Assembly (NCBI RefSeq): GCF_020184175.1
Contig: NC_065530.1
Coordinates: 72,083,260-72,147,259, forward strand
Length of the DNA stretch: 64,000 bases
From: Aphis gossypii
Taxonomy: Eukaryota > Arthropoda > Insecta > Hemiptera > Aphididae
Direction of reading: 5' to 3'
Shown here: piece by piece, positions 41,705-50,900 of the stretch
Layout: every line of letters begins with the position of its first letter
Position numbering within the stretch: the stretch's first letter is position 1
The notes under the pieces: model-generated
The model's input: the letters and a program-made list of their open reading frames with translations, nothing else
Databases searched by the model: none
Told to the model about the DNA's origin: nothing
Made by a program: the position numbers and the translations under genes

Positions 41705-44385
41705 TATAAGCATAATGAAAATTGGAATATTATTACGTTGTTATAATATAATGGTTGTTTTTTTTATTTTTTTTTTGCATATATAATAATAAATCGACAT
41801 TAACTAAGTCAATACAATATATTGATTTGAATGATGATCAATTATTTACATAGACAGCAATAATGTCATTCTACCCAGTTCTACCTTGTTTCATGTTTTA
41901 GAATAATAAACTATAAACTCAATCAATGAATTAAAATTTTGTGTGTCACATAAAAAATCAGTTTATGCCATACTAGTAATGAAAAAAAAGTTAAATGCAT
42001 ATTTACCTAAATAATTTGTTAGTATTTACTAATTAATATTGATGGGTTGTTAAAAAATATTCCTATACTGGCTATACTATGGTGTATATATTATTAGATA
42101 ATCATAATATATATATAATTTATTCTAAATCTCCTCAGAATCGATTCATTATTTTCCTGATTTCTATTTCAGTGACTGTTACTCAACCTTAATTATTCCA
42201 AAAGTAATATCGATGTTTCAATATCATACAATATTGTTGAGGTGTATAAATTGCATCAAAATCTAAATTAGTTCTTCGTTTTACTCGGTTTGGTTTATTG
42301 TTTCGCGTTTTATTGAGGTGGCCGTTAATTAGCATGGAACTAGACATCTGCGGTTTGTGAGGAATTTTGTTACTACTTTCGGGCTTATAAATGAATTCAA
42401 CAGATGGGGAGGGTAAACCCTCCAGAGAAAGACAAAGGAAACAGAGTTGTGGCGGCGTTTTACATTCTAAGTTTTATGTGCTGGCAGTCGTAAAAGAGGA
42501 ACACCGGCTTGACTCTCAGTCAGCCCAGACCATTAAACCAAGATATAAATTCAATCTAGAGAGTCATGTATATATGTGTATAGTAAAATGTATGTGCATA
42601 ATCGTCCAGTTTGAGATTTGTCACTAAAAATTCCAGTAGAGCTCGGTTGAATATGTTTTTTTATACTGTTGTTTAATTTGTATTTTATTCGTTTCTAAAA
42701 CAATAACACCCGGCAAACGAAGGTACAAGAGATGAAAAATCAGAATCGAATAATTATAAATCGTAAATCCTTATACCTGAGATTAGGTTTTTGTCTCGGT
42801 CCAATATACTTATATATACTTATATTGCAACGTACCTACGATATATACTCCGTATATTATGATATGTTTATAAAGTAGGCCGTGACGTAGACACTACGTC
42901 GTATAAAACGATGGCAGCACTCAAGGTATTTGATTTCTAAGCTCGTCGAAAATGTCACGCATCGATATCCACTAATTTCTGCACTTTTGGTGGATCAACG
43001 CGACAAAGATTAATTGAAGCGTAGGTACTTGCAGAATTTTCAAAAGACCTCTTCGACAGTGGGCGGTCGGTGTTTATGAAATGCAGCGTGCCGCCAAAAG
43101 GATAGCAATGTATATCAAACTATTTCTGTATGCACACGCACGTGATTTACACATTATGTGTATGTACATTATACATATGTATACATTCGTCGACAATAAT
43201 CCCGGTATTAACCATTATTTCGAAATAACGTCGTTTATATATGTATACCCGGGATCGGGTTTGAAACGGTTAATTATTAACACATATTTGGTGGAAGAGC
43301 CGCGTAAATTGTTTAAGGGATTTCGTAGATTATGGTATAATGTGTGTGCGAACGAATGTGTTCGACGCGCGGCTGGTGGCAGTCTCTTGCAGGTCGACAG
43401 AGTACTGCATCAAGTATAGGATCAGGTATAGAAATGGTTGATACGCATTCACTCGTATGGTATGTGTGTGTGTATTCATATATGGACATATATATATATG
43501 TTATATAAACTATATAGTGCGGAGAGGATTGTGGGGGTCGGTGTCAAATATATGTAGTTTATAATGTCGCAGAAAGACGAATAAGGTGATAATATTATGG
43601 TATAACGATGGTGTACATACGTGCACTGTATATATATAGTAATTAGAACTTCTCATCGTTTCACTTAAATTTCCGACCGATGGAAGAGAATATATGTATG
43701 GCATGTAAGATATATAGGTATTATATATATATATATGAATTATATAATAAGAAATGTGTCAGGTGTAAGATGACGACGAGGGTGAGTCACTCTTATCATT
43801 CTCTCATATTTGCGGTTTCAATTTAAACCCCATCGAAAACGATCATTTGCATAACAATATCGAGTATTTAATGTGGGATGCGATCGTGGAGATATTGATG
43901 TGCGTATACAATGGATATAACATCGAGCAATGTATTTTGAATAATTTAATATGTATGTATATACGATTAGCGTGTCTCTAGACGTTATAGGTACCTACGT
44001 GTTATTACCTATACTGTTTACGTGCTATTCGAGTTCAATAAAACGAAATTATATTATTGACTGTGAAACGACGTCGCTGATGCAGTAGTAAATAATTCAA
44101 GTGTGTTACATATATAGAATATACAGTTTTATTACACGTTATCATAAATTTTCGTTAACGTGTTTTGATATTTATTTTTGAAAATTAAAAACTTCACAAA
44201 CGATGACTATTCCATGATATCATATCGCATTGTTATACACCGAATCTAACTGGAGTAAAGCGTGTGTTATTGTATTTCTCTTATTATTTTGACATTGGCC
44301 ATAGAACATGATGCCATTCTGTTTTTGTTTACAATTTAGCTAGGTATAGTATATTATGTAAAATGTGTATAATCGATTATCACCA
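41705..44385. other. Non-coding sequence upstream of the retrotransposon
   Basis: Base composition is mixed: AT-rich to about 42250, then somewhat GC-richer with CA and TA tracts to 44200. A 78-codon frame at 42391-42627 and a 112-codon frame at 43081-43419 have no recognisable domain and no convincing start or splice context. I would not annotate either as a gene. Confidence 0.5.
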
Positions 44386-44389
44386 AGGT
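44386..44389. repeat. Target-site duplication, left (AGGT)
   Basis: AGGT directly before the TGTAAC start of the left LTR is matched by AGGT at 52308-52311 directly after the TTACA end of the right LTR. A 4-bp duplication is usual for Ty3/gypsy-type integrases. Its presence shows that the two LTRs belong to one insertion event and that no recombination with another copy exchanged the flanks. Confidence 0.85.
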
Positions 44390-44584
44390 TGTAACGAATA
44401 CGACATACTAATACTGACGACGCGCCGCCCAACAACAAATAATAAAACCAAAAGGCCCCAGAACTAGTATCCGCCGCCGATAGAGCGCGGTAATACACCT
44501 TCCATGTTTGCGGCCCAATACCGAACGCATTGCCCAGCTAATAAAATAACCTTTCCGCGACACACGAACCCGGAGGACAGAGAC

Positions 44585-44591
44585 TATATAA
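44585..44591 (+). promoter_or_regulatory. TATA box in left LTR
   Basis: TATATAA followed by GGGACC, about 195 bp from the LTR start, is the best core-promoter match in the LTR. The identical sequence in the right LTR lies at 51168-51174 and could drive read-out transcription into the downstream intron. Confidence 0.6.
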
Positions 44592-44757
44592 GGGACCTCC
44601 GCAATCACCACAATCGAACAGTGCGCTTTGGCCACCTGGTCAGATTAGTGACTGGCTAGTGTGAAAGTGTTTCTCGGCCACCTTCGGGAAGGCTAGAATC
44701 ACGGACGCACTCGGCCTACGCTAGTCGGACCATTTCCCATACAACCACCGCCGTCGA

Positions 44758-44962
44758 TAGGACCGTCGCCGTTTTCGGCTACCCGTACCGTCGGGAAGGC
44801 TAAAACGTGCCAGTTACCGTCATCCGTAGGACCGCCGCCGTTCTCGGCTACCCGTACCGTCGGGAAGGCTAGAACGTGCCCACACGCTGACGTTACCACC
44901 GCCGTCAATAGGACCGCCGCCGTTCTTGGCTACCCGTACCGTCGGGAAGGCTAGAACGTGCC
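44758..44962 (+). repeat. Three 54-bp repeats in left LTR
   Basis: Copies at 44758-44811, 44827-44880 and 44909-44962 each run from TAGGACCG to AACGTGCC with one to three differences. They share the core CCCGTACCGTCGGGAAGG. The spacing between copies is irregular (69 and 82 bp start to start), so they are dispersed repeats, not a strict tandem. A partial fourth relative, CTTCGGGAAGGCTAGAA, lies near 44683. The same set recurs in the right LTR, shifted by 6,583. On the minus strand they translate to a repeated peptide, which I regard as an artefact. Confidence 0.85.
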
Positions 44963-45067
44963 TAACCCTACAATTAAAATAAAATCGCCACCAATCTCGG
45001 CTAGTTGTACACGCGAATATTAAACGGGCAGAGCGTATGAAATAAACATCGCCGCCGTTATACATAT

Positions 45068-45326
45068 CGTACACTATCATACACGCCGCCGTAATAGTCA
45101 CCGTACACTATCATACACGCCGCCGTAATAGTCACCGTACACTATCATACACGCCGCCGTCAATACACTATCATACACGCCGCCGTAATAGTCACCGTAC
45201 ACTATCATACACGCCGCCGTAATAGTCACCGTACACTATCATACACGCCGCCGTAATAGTCACCGTACACTATCATACACGCCGCCGTAATAGTCACCGT
45301 ACACTATCATACACGCCGCCGTAATC
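45068..45326 (+). repeat. 34-bp tandem array in left LTR (8 units)
   Basis: Eight head-to-tail copies of a 34-bp unit that begins CGTACACTATCATACACGCC and ends TAATAGTCAC; the last copy is cut short. The third unit is truncated to 28 bp and the fourth lacks its first two bases. The right LTR has the same eight units, but its third and neighbouring units differ in other ways. Total array length is the same in both LTRs because the small differences cancel. Confidence 0.9.
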
Positions 45327-45726
45327 TGCGAGACAAATATAATATAACATTGCCGTCGCCGATAACGTAATTGCCACCACCCGTATTATTACGGAATCCC
45401 AGTCTCGATTTTAATTACGGTGCAATATTATTTTGCCGCGGTAAGCCAATAGGGAAACACACACGCGTTAGTCATTTAACAAATAAAACTGTAAGTATTT
45501 CAAACGTTATAATTGTGAATGGGAAAATCGCGAAGTCATATTATATTCAACAACGTATAATTACCGTATGATTATACGCAAAATCTATGTGTTATGTATG
45601 TTATATATGTAATTTGTAAATATTCAAAGGAAATACTGTTAAATAAAAAAATTCTCATCATAAACTATTAATAATATCATTTATATTTGTACGGGAAAAA
45701 GATATCAAAATATCGACCGTTACAAT

Positions 45727-45737
45727 TGGCGCCCAAC
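45727..45737 (+). other. tRNA primer-binding site
   Basis: TGGCGCCCAAC starts two bases after the left LTR. The first eight bases complement a tRNA 3' end reading GGGCGCCA, as in tRNA-Lys type primers. A two-base gap after the LTR and a TGG start are normal for gypsy-type elements. The exact tRNA is uncertain because only the first eight or so bases can be matched from memory. Confidence 0.75.
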
Positions 45738-45856
45738 AAGTTGGACTCGAAATCCACGACGCCGAAAATAAGATTTCGTGCTCTCTAAAAAAAAAAAAAA
45801 ACAATATATATTTTATTTATATTTTACATAATTACTACATCGTTTAAATATTAAAA

Positions 45857-46939
45857 ATGCCGCGAAAAAAGAAGAATGAAGACTTAAATGAGGAGTGGGA
45901 AAGAAGATTTATAGAAATCGAAACGCAAATAAAAGAACAAACAAAAAAAATCGAAAAACAAAAGAAGGAAATTCAAAATATCAAAGAAGAGCATAAAGAA
46001 GAAATTCAAAACTTAAAATTACAGTGGGAAGAAATACATAATAAAAAAATACAAGAAACAGAAGAAAAATACCAATCAGTAATCGAAGAAATGGAGAACC
46101 GATACGTAACCACATTCAGAAATCTGGGAGACAGCTACCAGCAGAATACTCATAATAAAAAAGAGGAAATCTGCAGGGGACCAATAACGGACATTACGAA
46201 ACCGTTATTTTTTGGCAACCGAAGAGACATGCACCCCATAGATTTTTTAAATAGACTCGATGAATATTTTACATTAAAACAAATTACACATGCGGATGAG
46301 AAACTAATTATTGCTGGGGACTGCTTGAAAGCTACGGCGAGCAACTGGTTCTCAACAATAAGGTTTCAAGTAACAAACTTGCAAGAGTTCCAAGACACAT
46401 TTAAGGATGAATATTGGTCACGGGACATACAGATGCAAACATGGAGCCAATGTCTTAGTGTAAAACAAATACCAAATGATACTAACTATCGAGAACATTT
46501 TTCCTACTGGGCAACAAAATTAAGACACCTAGAAGTGCCAAGATTAGCTGAACAAGAAATCGTAAGTAATATTGCCAGTCATTACCCGGGATACCTACGG
46601 GCAATACTAATTTCGTTACCAGAGTGTACCATACTAAACGCAATGAAGATATTGGGTACTGAAGACACCGGCGAACTACGGTTCGGGAGAACAGTAATAG
46701 TAGTTATGAAAATCGACAACCCCAAAACAGGGAGAATAACAATAACAACCAAAATAGGACTAGAGAAGAAACTCCACGGAGGGAAAGCAACTGGCGACAA
46801 ACAGGTCGAATTAACCAACCAAGAGAATACCAAGTCACTAGAAACAACCAGGAGAACAACAGGGACACCAATCAACAATGGAGAGACAGACAGGCAATCA
46901 ATCAAATCAGTGCCACTGAAGATGAGCAGAGAGACATAA
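45857..46939 (+). CDS. gag: Retrotransposon Gag (frame broken near its C-terminus)
   Basis: Gag forms the particle that packages element RNA. The ATG is 132 bp after the LTR end. Residues 1-85 are Lys/Glu-rich with heptad-like spacing and probably form a coiled coil. Residues about 115-265 resemble the retrotransposon Gag capsid domain, with HPIDFLNRLDEYF near 126-138 and a Trp/Phe-rich core. No CCHC zinc knuckle is seen. After residue 278 (46690) the sequence stops looking like Gag: in this frame it is hydrophobic and odd to the stop at 46939, whereas the frame one base back gives an Asn/Gln/Arg-rich basic tail that runs straight into protease. I infer one missing base near 46690. I found no slippery heptamer that would make this a programmed shift, but one cannot be excluded. 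Confidence 0.85.
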   Translation: MPRKKKNEDLNEEWERRFIEIETQIKEQTKKIEKQKKEIQNIKEEHKEEIQNLKLQWEEIHNKKIQETEEKYQSVIEEMENRYVTTFRNLGDSYQQNTHNKKEEICRGPITDITKPLFFGNRRDMHPIDFLNRLDEYFTLKQITHADEKLIIAGDCLKATASNWFSTIRFQVTNLQEFQDTFKDEYWSRDIQMQTWSQCLSVKQIPNDTNYREHFSYWATKLRHLEVPRLAEQEIVSNIASHYPGYLRAILISLPECTILNAMKILGTEDTGELRFGRTVIVVMKIDNPKTGRITITTKIGLEKKLHGGKATGDKQVELTNQENTKSLETTRRTTGTPINNGETDRQSIKSVPLKMSRET

Positions 46940-47313
46940 ACAATCAGGACCAAGTCAGCCATGCCGTTAATAATATACAAGCAAACCTGGGATCAGTAAG
47001 CCCATACTTGAAATGTGTCATTGAAGGAGAACCGATAGAAGCACTGATAGATACCGGGGCTACAATTAGTGTTATCAATAAGGAGTTGGCAGACCAAATA
47101 ATCAGAACTAATGTTGAAATACCAGTGTTACCAATCAGCAGTGTACAAATCAGCAACGCAGTAGGACGAAAAATTTGTAAAGTTTCAAAACAACTGTTTT
47201 GTAGCTGCGATATAGGGGACCGACAAATTTTCATTAATTTTATACAAGTAGAGAATTTGAATGAACGTGCTATCATCGGTGCAGATGTATTAAACCAGTA
47301 CACACACACATAA
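46690..47313 (+). CDS. Gag tail and aspartic protease segment
   Basis: This frame opens at 46663 after a stop at 46660-46662, and coding character begins at 46690. The first 95 or so codons are rich in Asn, Gln and Arg, as expected for an RNA-binding Gag tail without zinc knuckles. They are followed by a retropepsin-like domain with the active-site motif LIDTGATISVIN (Asp codon near 47050) and the later IIGADVL element (near 47270) that closes the fold. It cleaves the polyprotein during particle maturation. The frame ends at 47311-47313 in a CACACACACA run. The next frame continues the protein naturally from there, so a one-base loss in the CA run is likely. The TTG at 47008 is not a real start. 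Confidence 0.8.
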   Translation, partial: NSNSSYENRQPQNRENNNNNQNRTREETPRRESNWRQTGRINQPREYQVTRNNQENNRDTNQQWRDRQAINQISATEDEQRDINNQDQVSHAVNNIQANLGSVSPYLKCVIEGEPIEALIDTGATISVINKELADQIIRTNVEIPVLPISSVQISNAVGRKICKVSKQLFCSCDIGDRQIFINFIQVENLNERAIIGADVLNQYTHT

Positions 47314-47467
47314 ATTTCACAGATAAAACTATCAAGTGGTTAATTAGAGGAGAACAAAGGACCACACCATTTTCAGAAAATCATTCACCAGAAAAAAATC
47401 AGATTACAAATATAGAAATTATCGAAGAACCAGCAGTAAACGTAACACTGAACACCAAAGAAGAGAA
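47310..47467 (+). CDS. Protease-to-reverse transcriptase linker segment
   Basis: A short open segment in the third frame joins protease to reverse transcriptase. It begins INFTDKTIKW, a typical continuation after the retropepsin domain, and ends near 47467 in an Glu/Lys-rich stretch (KEEK). The next frame takes over with the first conserved residues of the reverse transcriptase region. It has no start codon of its own and is only meaningful as part of the broken polyprotein. Both borders behave like single-base losses, in the CA run near 47305 and in an A run near 47466. Confidence 0.65.
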
Positions 47468-48270
47468 GTGTTTAAGCAACTATTACAAGAATATCAGCAC
47501 ATATTTTCAGACAATCCGGGACTAATACGAGACTACGAGTGTCAAATCAAAGTGAGTCCGGGGGAGCCAGTGTACCAGCGGCCGTATCCTATACCGATAT
47601 CCCGATTGAGTAAGATAGACAAAGAGATACAAAGAATGCTAGATCTTGGTATTATAGAGAAATCCGACTCGCCATGGTCGTCACCCATCATTGGAATAGA
47701 AAAAAAAAATGGTGAGATCAGACTTTGTCTTGACGCGAGAAAGATAAATAAAAGAATAATACCAGACAGGGAATGTCCCATGAATATGGAAGAAATCTTG
47801 TTGAAGTTTCAAGGAGCCAAATACCTTAGCACAATCGATTTGACCTCGGGATATTGGCAGTGTCAACTTAAGAAGGAAAGTCGGGCCATAACAGCTTTTT
47901 TGCATAGGGGACGAAATTACCAATTTAAAGTACTTCCATTTGGACTAGTAAATTCCGTGGCAGAATTCCAAAAGATCTTGGATCAGGTCTTAGGACCAGA
48001 AATTTTGGAGTTCACGGCAACATATGTGGATGATATACATATTACTTCTACAACCTTTGAAGAACATATGCACCATTTGAGGACTATATTTAACCAATTC
48101 AAAAAACACAATGTAACGGTAAATATACACAAATCCCAGTTTTTACAAAAAAAAATTATTTTCCTTGGACACGTCATATCAGAGGAAGGCATCAGTATGG
48201 ATCCTGAAAAAATAAAAACAATACAAGAATTTCCGGCACCAAGAAACCAGAAGCAAATACGCGCCTTTTT
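47468..48270 (+). CDS. pol: Reverse transcriptase domain
   Basis: RNA-dependent DNA polymerase that copies element RNA into cDNA in the particle. Numbering from 47468: the fingers motif with PWSSPIIGIEKKNG (69-82) and LCLDARKIN (87-95); the first catalytic Asp at 124 in STIDLTSGYW; LPFGL at 156-160; the catalytic box YVDD at 187-190; and LGHVIS at 233-238. All are in family order and intact. Coding character ends after residue 268 (AFL, 48269-48271) at a T5GG run, where the frame one base back continues the thumb/connection region. Read onward, this frame reaches a stop at 48340. The GTG at 47468 is not a true start. Confidence 0.9.
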
Positions 48271-48828
48271 GGTTTTATTAACTTCTATCGGAAGTATATT
48301 CGTGACCTATCGTCATATACTGAAAAACTTAGCCAACTGACCAAGAAGAATCAGGTCTGGACGTGGAGTCAGGAACATCAGGTTGTATTTGACAAAATTA
48401 AGCAATGCTTCTTAGAGGATATCATCATTAAATATCCAAATTTTACTGAACCATTTTATATGGCTACCGATGCGTCTAGTACGCACATAGGAGCTGAGCT
48501 ATACCAAATAGATAAAGATGGACAACACAGGACTATAGGATTCACCAGTAGAACTCTACAAGAGGTAGAGCGGAGATACTACACAACGGAAAGGGAACTT
48601 TTAGCCATAGTATTCGGATGTAAGAAATATAGACATTACATATTAGGACATACCACGTACTTATTAACTGACCATCAAGCCTTAACATTCCTTAATACAT
48701 GCCGATTGTTGAATACTCGACTCATGAGATGGGCGATACAAATACAAGAATTCAACCTCAATATACAATTTGTAGCAGGAAAAAATAATGTCGGGGCTGA
48801 CACATTAACAGATATGTGCAAGCAGTAG
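48271..48828 (+). CDS. pol: Connection and RNase H domain
   Basis: RNase H removes RNA from the RNA:DNA hybrid during reverse transcription. The frame is open from 48271 and carries the connection (GFINFYRKYIRDL) directly. Numbering from the ATG at 48460: MATDAS with the first acidic residue at Asp4, TTEREL with Glu46, LLTDHQAL with Asp71, and the final GADTL with Asp114. All four acidic positions are present. The frame stops at TAG 48826-48828, while the frame that begins at 48816 continues the protein, again matching loss of one base, near 48816. The ATG at 48460 is internal to the polyprotein. Confidence 0.88.
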   Translation, partial: GFINFYRKYIRDLSSYTEKLSQLTKKNQVWTWSQEHQVVFDKIKQCFLEDIIIKYPNFTEPFYMATDASSTHIGAELYQIDKDGQHRTIGFTSRTLQEVERRYYTTERELLAIVFGCKKYRHYILGHTTYLLTDHQALTFLNTCRLLNTRLMRWAIQIQEFNLNIQFVAGKNNVGADTLTDMCKQ

Positions 48829-49052
48829 AAAATAAAGTACCGACTCACCAGCAAATATTTATCAACCAATTAATAGTGGACCAGTACAGCAAAGAGTTTA
48901 TTCAGAAGCTGCAACAATTACCGAAATTACAACAAGAAGACAAGAAGATACAGCGCATCATATATCGTCTACACGAAAACCCACAAATACCGTATACCAT
49001 ACACCAACAATTACTATTCTACACATCGATAAGCAAGGGAAAAGTCGATTGA
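48816..49052 (+). CDS. RNase H-to-integrase spacer segment
   Basis: A 78-codon segment in the third frame, rich in Gln, Ile and Lys (for example FIQKLQQLPKLQQEDKKIQ). It fills the usual space between RNase H and the integrase zinc-binding domain in gypsy-type Pol. It ends at a TGA (49050-49052) just after a GGGAAAAG stretch, and the integrase frame takes over there. A single missing A in that run would restore continuity. It is not an independent gene: the first codon is GTG and no Kozak-like context is present. Confidence 0.65.
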   Translation: MQAVENKVPTHQQIFINQLIVDQYSKEFIQKLQQLPKLQQEDKKIQRIIYRLHENPQIPYTIHQQLLFYTSISKGKVD

Positions 49053-50086
49053 TGATACCAGACCAACTCGCAGTAGCGCTGATCAAGGAAACACATGAAC
49101 GATATGGGCATAGCGGTGCAACCAAAATATATCAAATACTTAAATCGGATTGTCAACTCAGCCATATGTACAAGACAATTAAACGAATAACGCAATCATG
49201 CGACATATGCCAGAAAAGCAAAATATTCAATCAATTGGCTAGGGGACCAATGAAAACAAATATTCCCACAGAACCACGAGAAATGGTATCACTTGACCTA
49301 ATTGGGCCGTTACCCACAGGACAGTTGGGAGCAAAATACATATTGGTTATGATGGATGTATTTTCGAAATATATTCAGGTATACCCACTGAGAAAGGCGA
49401 AGGCAGAGACTATACTAAATAAGATTGAGAAGCAATACATACCTCAATGTGGAATATTTCAAAAAATTCTGACCGATAATGGAACACAGTTCCATAGCCG
49501 GGCATGGGCAAAAGGTATGGCCAAACTTGGAGTCAAAATCATTAGAACCACGACCTACAACCCCGAAGGTAACCCGGTAGAGAGGGCCAATAGGGAGATC
49601 GGGAGAATATTGAGAACGTACTGCCACAAAAAACACACCAACTGGGTGAACTACTTGAAGAAAATTGAATTCTGGATCAATAACACTACGCACACTACCA
49701 CCGGATACACACCTAGAGAACTGATGGGCATACCTAAACAAACACTAACACTGGGGGCGCTAATAAATTTTCCCACGAATATTCCGGAGGTCGAAACGAA
49801 GATCATGATAAAAACAGCCAGGGCTCGGATGAAGAAAGTGTCACAACAAAGAAACCAGAACATGGATCAAGGAAAAAAATTCATAAAATATCAAGTGAAC
49901 CAACAGGTGCTGGTACGTGAACACAGACTATCTTCAGCTGAGGATAAAGAAATTAGGAAACTATTCCTATTATATCGAGGACCATACTATATCAAGGAGG
50001 TGAGAGAGAATAACACCATAGTGGTTCAGGAAGGACAGAACATGGTGACATACAACGTCAGAAATGTCCGGCCATACAAGCAATAA
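49049..50086 (+). CDS. pol: Integrase
   Basis: Inserts element cDNA into the host genome. Numbering from 49049: an HHCC zinc-binding domain with His16, His21, Cys51 and Cys54; the catalytic core with Asp83 (SLDLIGPLP), Asp143 (LTDNGTQF) and Glu178 (NPVERANRE), giving the D,D-35-E spacing; and a C-terminal GPY/F module beginning RGPYYIKEV (Gly311). No chromodomain follows. All key residues are present and the 345 codons are uninterrupted to TAA at 50084-50086. The first codon is TTG, with the true N-terminus lying in the upstream spacer frame. The 4-bp target duplication of the element agrees with an integrase of this family. Confidence 0.92.
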   Translation: MMIPDQLAVALIKETHERYGHSGATKIYQILKSDCQLSHMYKTIKRITQSCDICQKSKIFNQLARGPMKTNIPTEPREMVSLDLIGPLPTGQLGAKYILVMMDVFSKYIQVYPLRKAKAETILNKIEKQYIPQCGIFQKILTDNGTQFHSRAWAKGMAKLGVKIIRTTTYNPEGNPVERANREIGRILRTYCHKKHTNWVNYLKKIEFWINNTTHTTTGYTPRELMGIPKQTLTLGALINFPTNIPEVETKIMIKTARARMKKVSQQRNQNMDQGKKFIKYQVNQQVLVREHRLSSAEDKEIRKLFLLYRGPYYIKEVRENNTIVVQEGQNMVTYNVRNVRPYKQ

Positions 50087-50103
50087 TTAAAGTTGTCATT
50101 ATT

Positions 50104-50126
50104 AAAAAAAAAAAAAAAAAAAAAAA
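50104..50126 (+). repeat. Poly-A tract between integrase and ORF3
   Basis: Twenty-three A followed by five T, 17 bp after the integrase stop and 104 bp before the ORF3 start. It is longer than other homopolymers in the element. It might be a secondary polypurine primer, an old poly-A tail from a captured transcript, or a simple expansion. Nothing in the sequence decides between these. Confidence 0.7.
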
Positions 50127-50230
50127 TTTTTATGTGTTAAATGTTGTGATTGTACATGTTTGGTGATGGAGACCATTATAAAAGTATATAGATATAAATA
50201 ATAAATGTTTATAGTTAGGATAACGCTAAA

Positions 50231-50812
50231 ATGACCGAATATCGGCGAATCATCTCCGATCTGTTTGGGGAAGATGGTTTTAGTGAAGATGAACAGACCA
50301 TCAGGGAACAACAAGCGCTGAAGAAGAGATTGAAAGACGCATTTGGGAGTGACAGTGAGTCCGAAGAGAGGACAGAGCAATGGGACGACACCAGTGTAAG
50401 TGGGAACGAAGACAACCACGAAACTGATGCCCTTGAACTGGCACACAGCGACATCGACGATGAACCGGTTCAATTACAAGTTGGAAAGATCGAACCAATC
50501 TCGCAGGATGACCGAAGACTCGCAAAAGAATTTGCGCAATTTCAACGGCAAATGGCTGCCCGCATCAACAAGCAACGATATAATGGGGAAGTTAACCAAT
50601 ATGGATTGGAGGTGTTTCAGCAAGCCGAAGAGATGTTGCGAAAAAGAAACCTTATCGAAGCTACAATTGCCTCAATACGAGTGGAACCGACGGCGACCAG
50701 TAACCCATCAGCAATGACCAAGGACAATGATCAGGCAGAAATCATCCCAAAACCGACCCGGGCGGAACGACGAGCCGCAGCCAAACGCGCCTGGTATAAA
50801 CGAAAGAGATAG
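50231..50812 (+). CDS. ORF3, unknown protein in the env position
   Basis: An uninterrupted 193-codon ATG-initiated frame between integrase and the polypurine tract. I do not recognise it. Residues about 10-80 are very acidic (runs such as SDSESEE); residues 95-145 look helical and charged (RRLAKEFAQFQRQMAARINKQ); and the last 19 residues are strongly basic (RAERRAAAKRAWYKRKR), like a nuclear localisation or nucleic-acid-binding tail. There is no signal peptide, transmembrane segment, Cys pattern or furin-like site, so it is not an envelope protein. Its codon use and GC content resemble integrase, and it has no frameshift, unlike most of gag-pol. A separate message, probably spliced, would be needed to express it. 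It could be a nucleic-acid chaperone or regulatory protein. Confidence 0.7.
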   Translation: MTEYRRIISDLFGEDGFSEDEQTIREQQALKKRLKDAFGSDSESEERTEQWDDTSVSGNEDNHETDALELAHSDIDDEPVQLQVGKIEPISQDDRRLAKEFAQFQRQMAARINKQRYNGEVNQYGLEVFQQAEEMLRKRNLIEATIASIRVEPTATSNPSAMTKDNDQAEIIPKPTRAERRAAAKRAWYKRKR

Positions 50813-50900
50813 TCTTTTATAAGTTAATAGTTGTATCATAGAGATAATAGTTTGTAAGTCAATAGTTGTAATAGCTGTACCATGTATATAATGTAAATAG

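Larger units (their letters stand above)
44390..45724 (+). repeat. Left LTR
   Basis: 1,335 bp, TGTAAC...GTTACA, repeated at 50973-52307 with a constant offset of 6,583. It is markedly GC-richer in the middle than the host DNA. It contains a TATA box (TATATAA at 44585-44591), which puts the transcription start near 44615 by usual spacing, three copies of a 54-bp unit, eight copies of a 34-bp unit, and polyadenylation-like AATAAA at 45482 and 45642. Both repeat arrays lie downstream of the TATA box, so they would be in the transcribed leader. Confidence 0.95.

Noticed and set aside
42391..43419. Two ORFs of 78 and 112 codons upstream of the retrotransposon
   Set aside because: No recognisable domain, composition follows the local CA/TA tracts, and no splice or start context supports them.
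44408..45101. Minus-strand open frames in the LTRs, including a peptide repeated three times
   Set aside because: They are identical in both LTRs because the LTRs are identical, and the repeated peptide comes from the 54-bp repeats. No start context or domain supports coding.
45068..45326. CRISPR-like array
   Set aside because: The 34-bp units abut with no unique spacers, lie inside an LTR and are in a eukaryotic genome. It is a tandem repeat.
46640..46700. Programmed -1 frameshift site between gag and protease
   Set aside because: I looked for an X-XXY-YYZ slippery heptamer and did not find one. Five further breaks of the same sign make a common mechanism (lost bases) more likely.
50231..50812. 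Envelope gene
   Set aside because: No signal peptide, transmembrane helix, cysteine pattern or cleavage motif is present, so the position alone is not enough.
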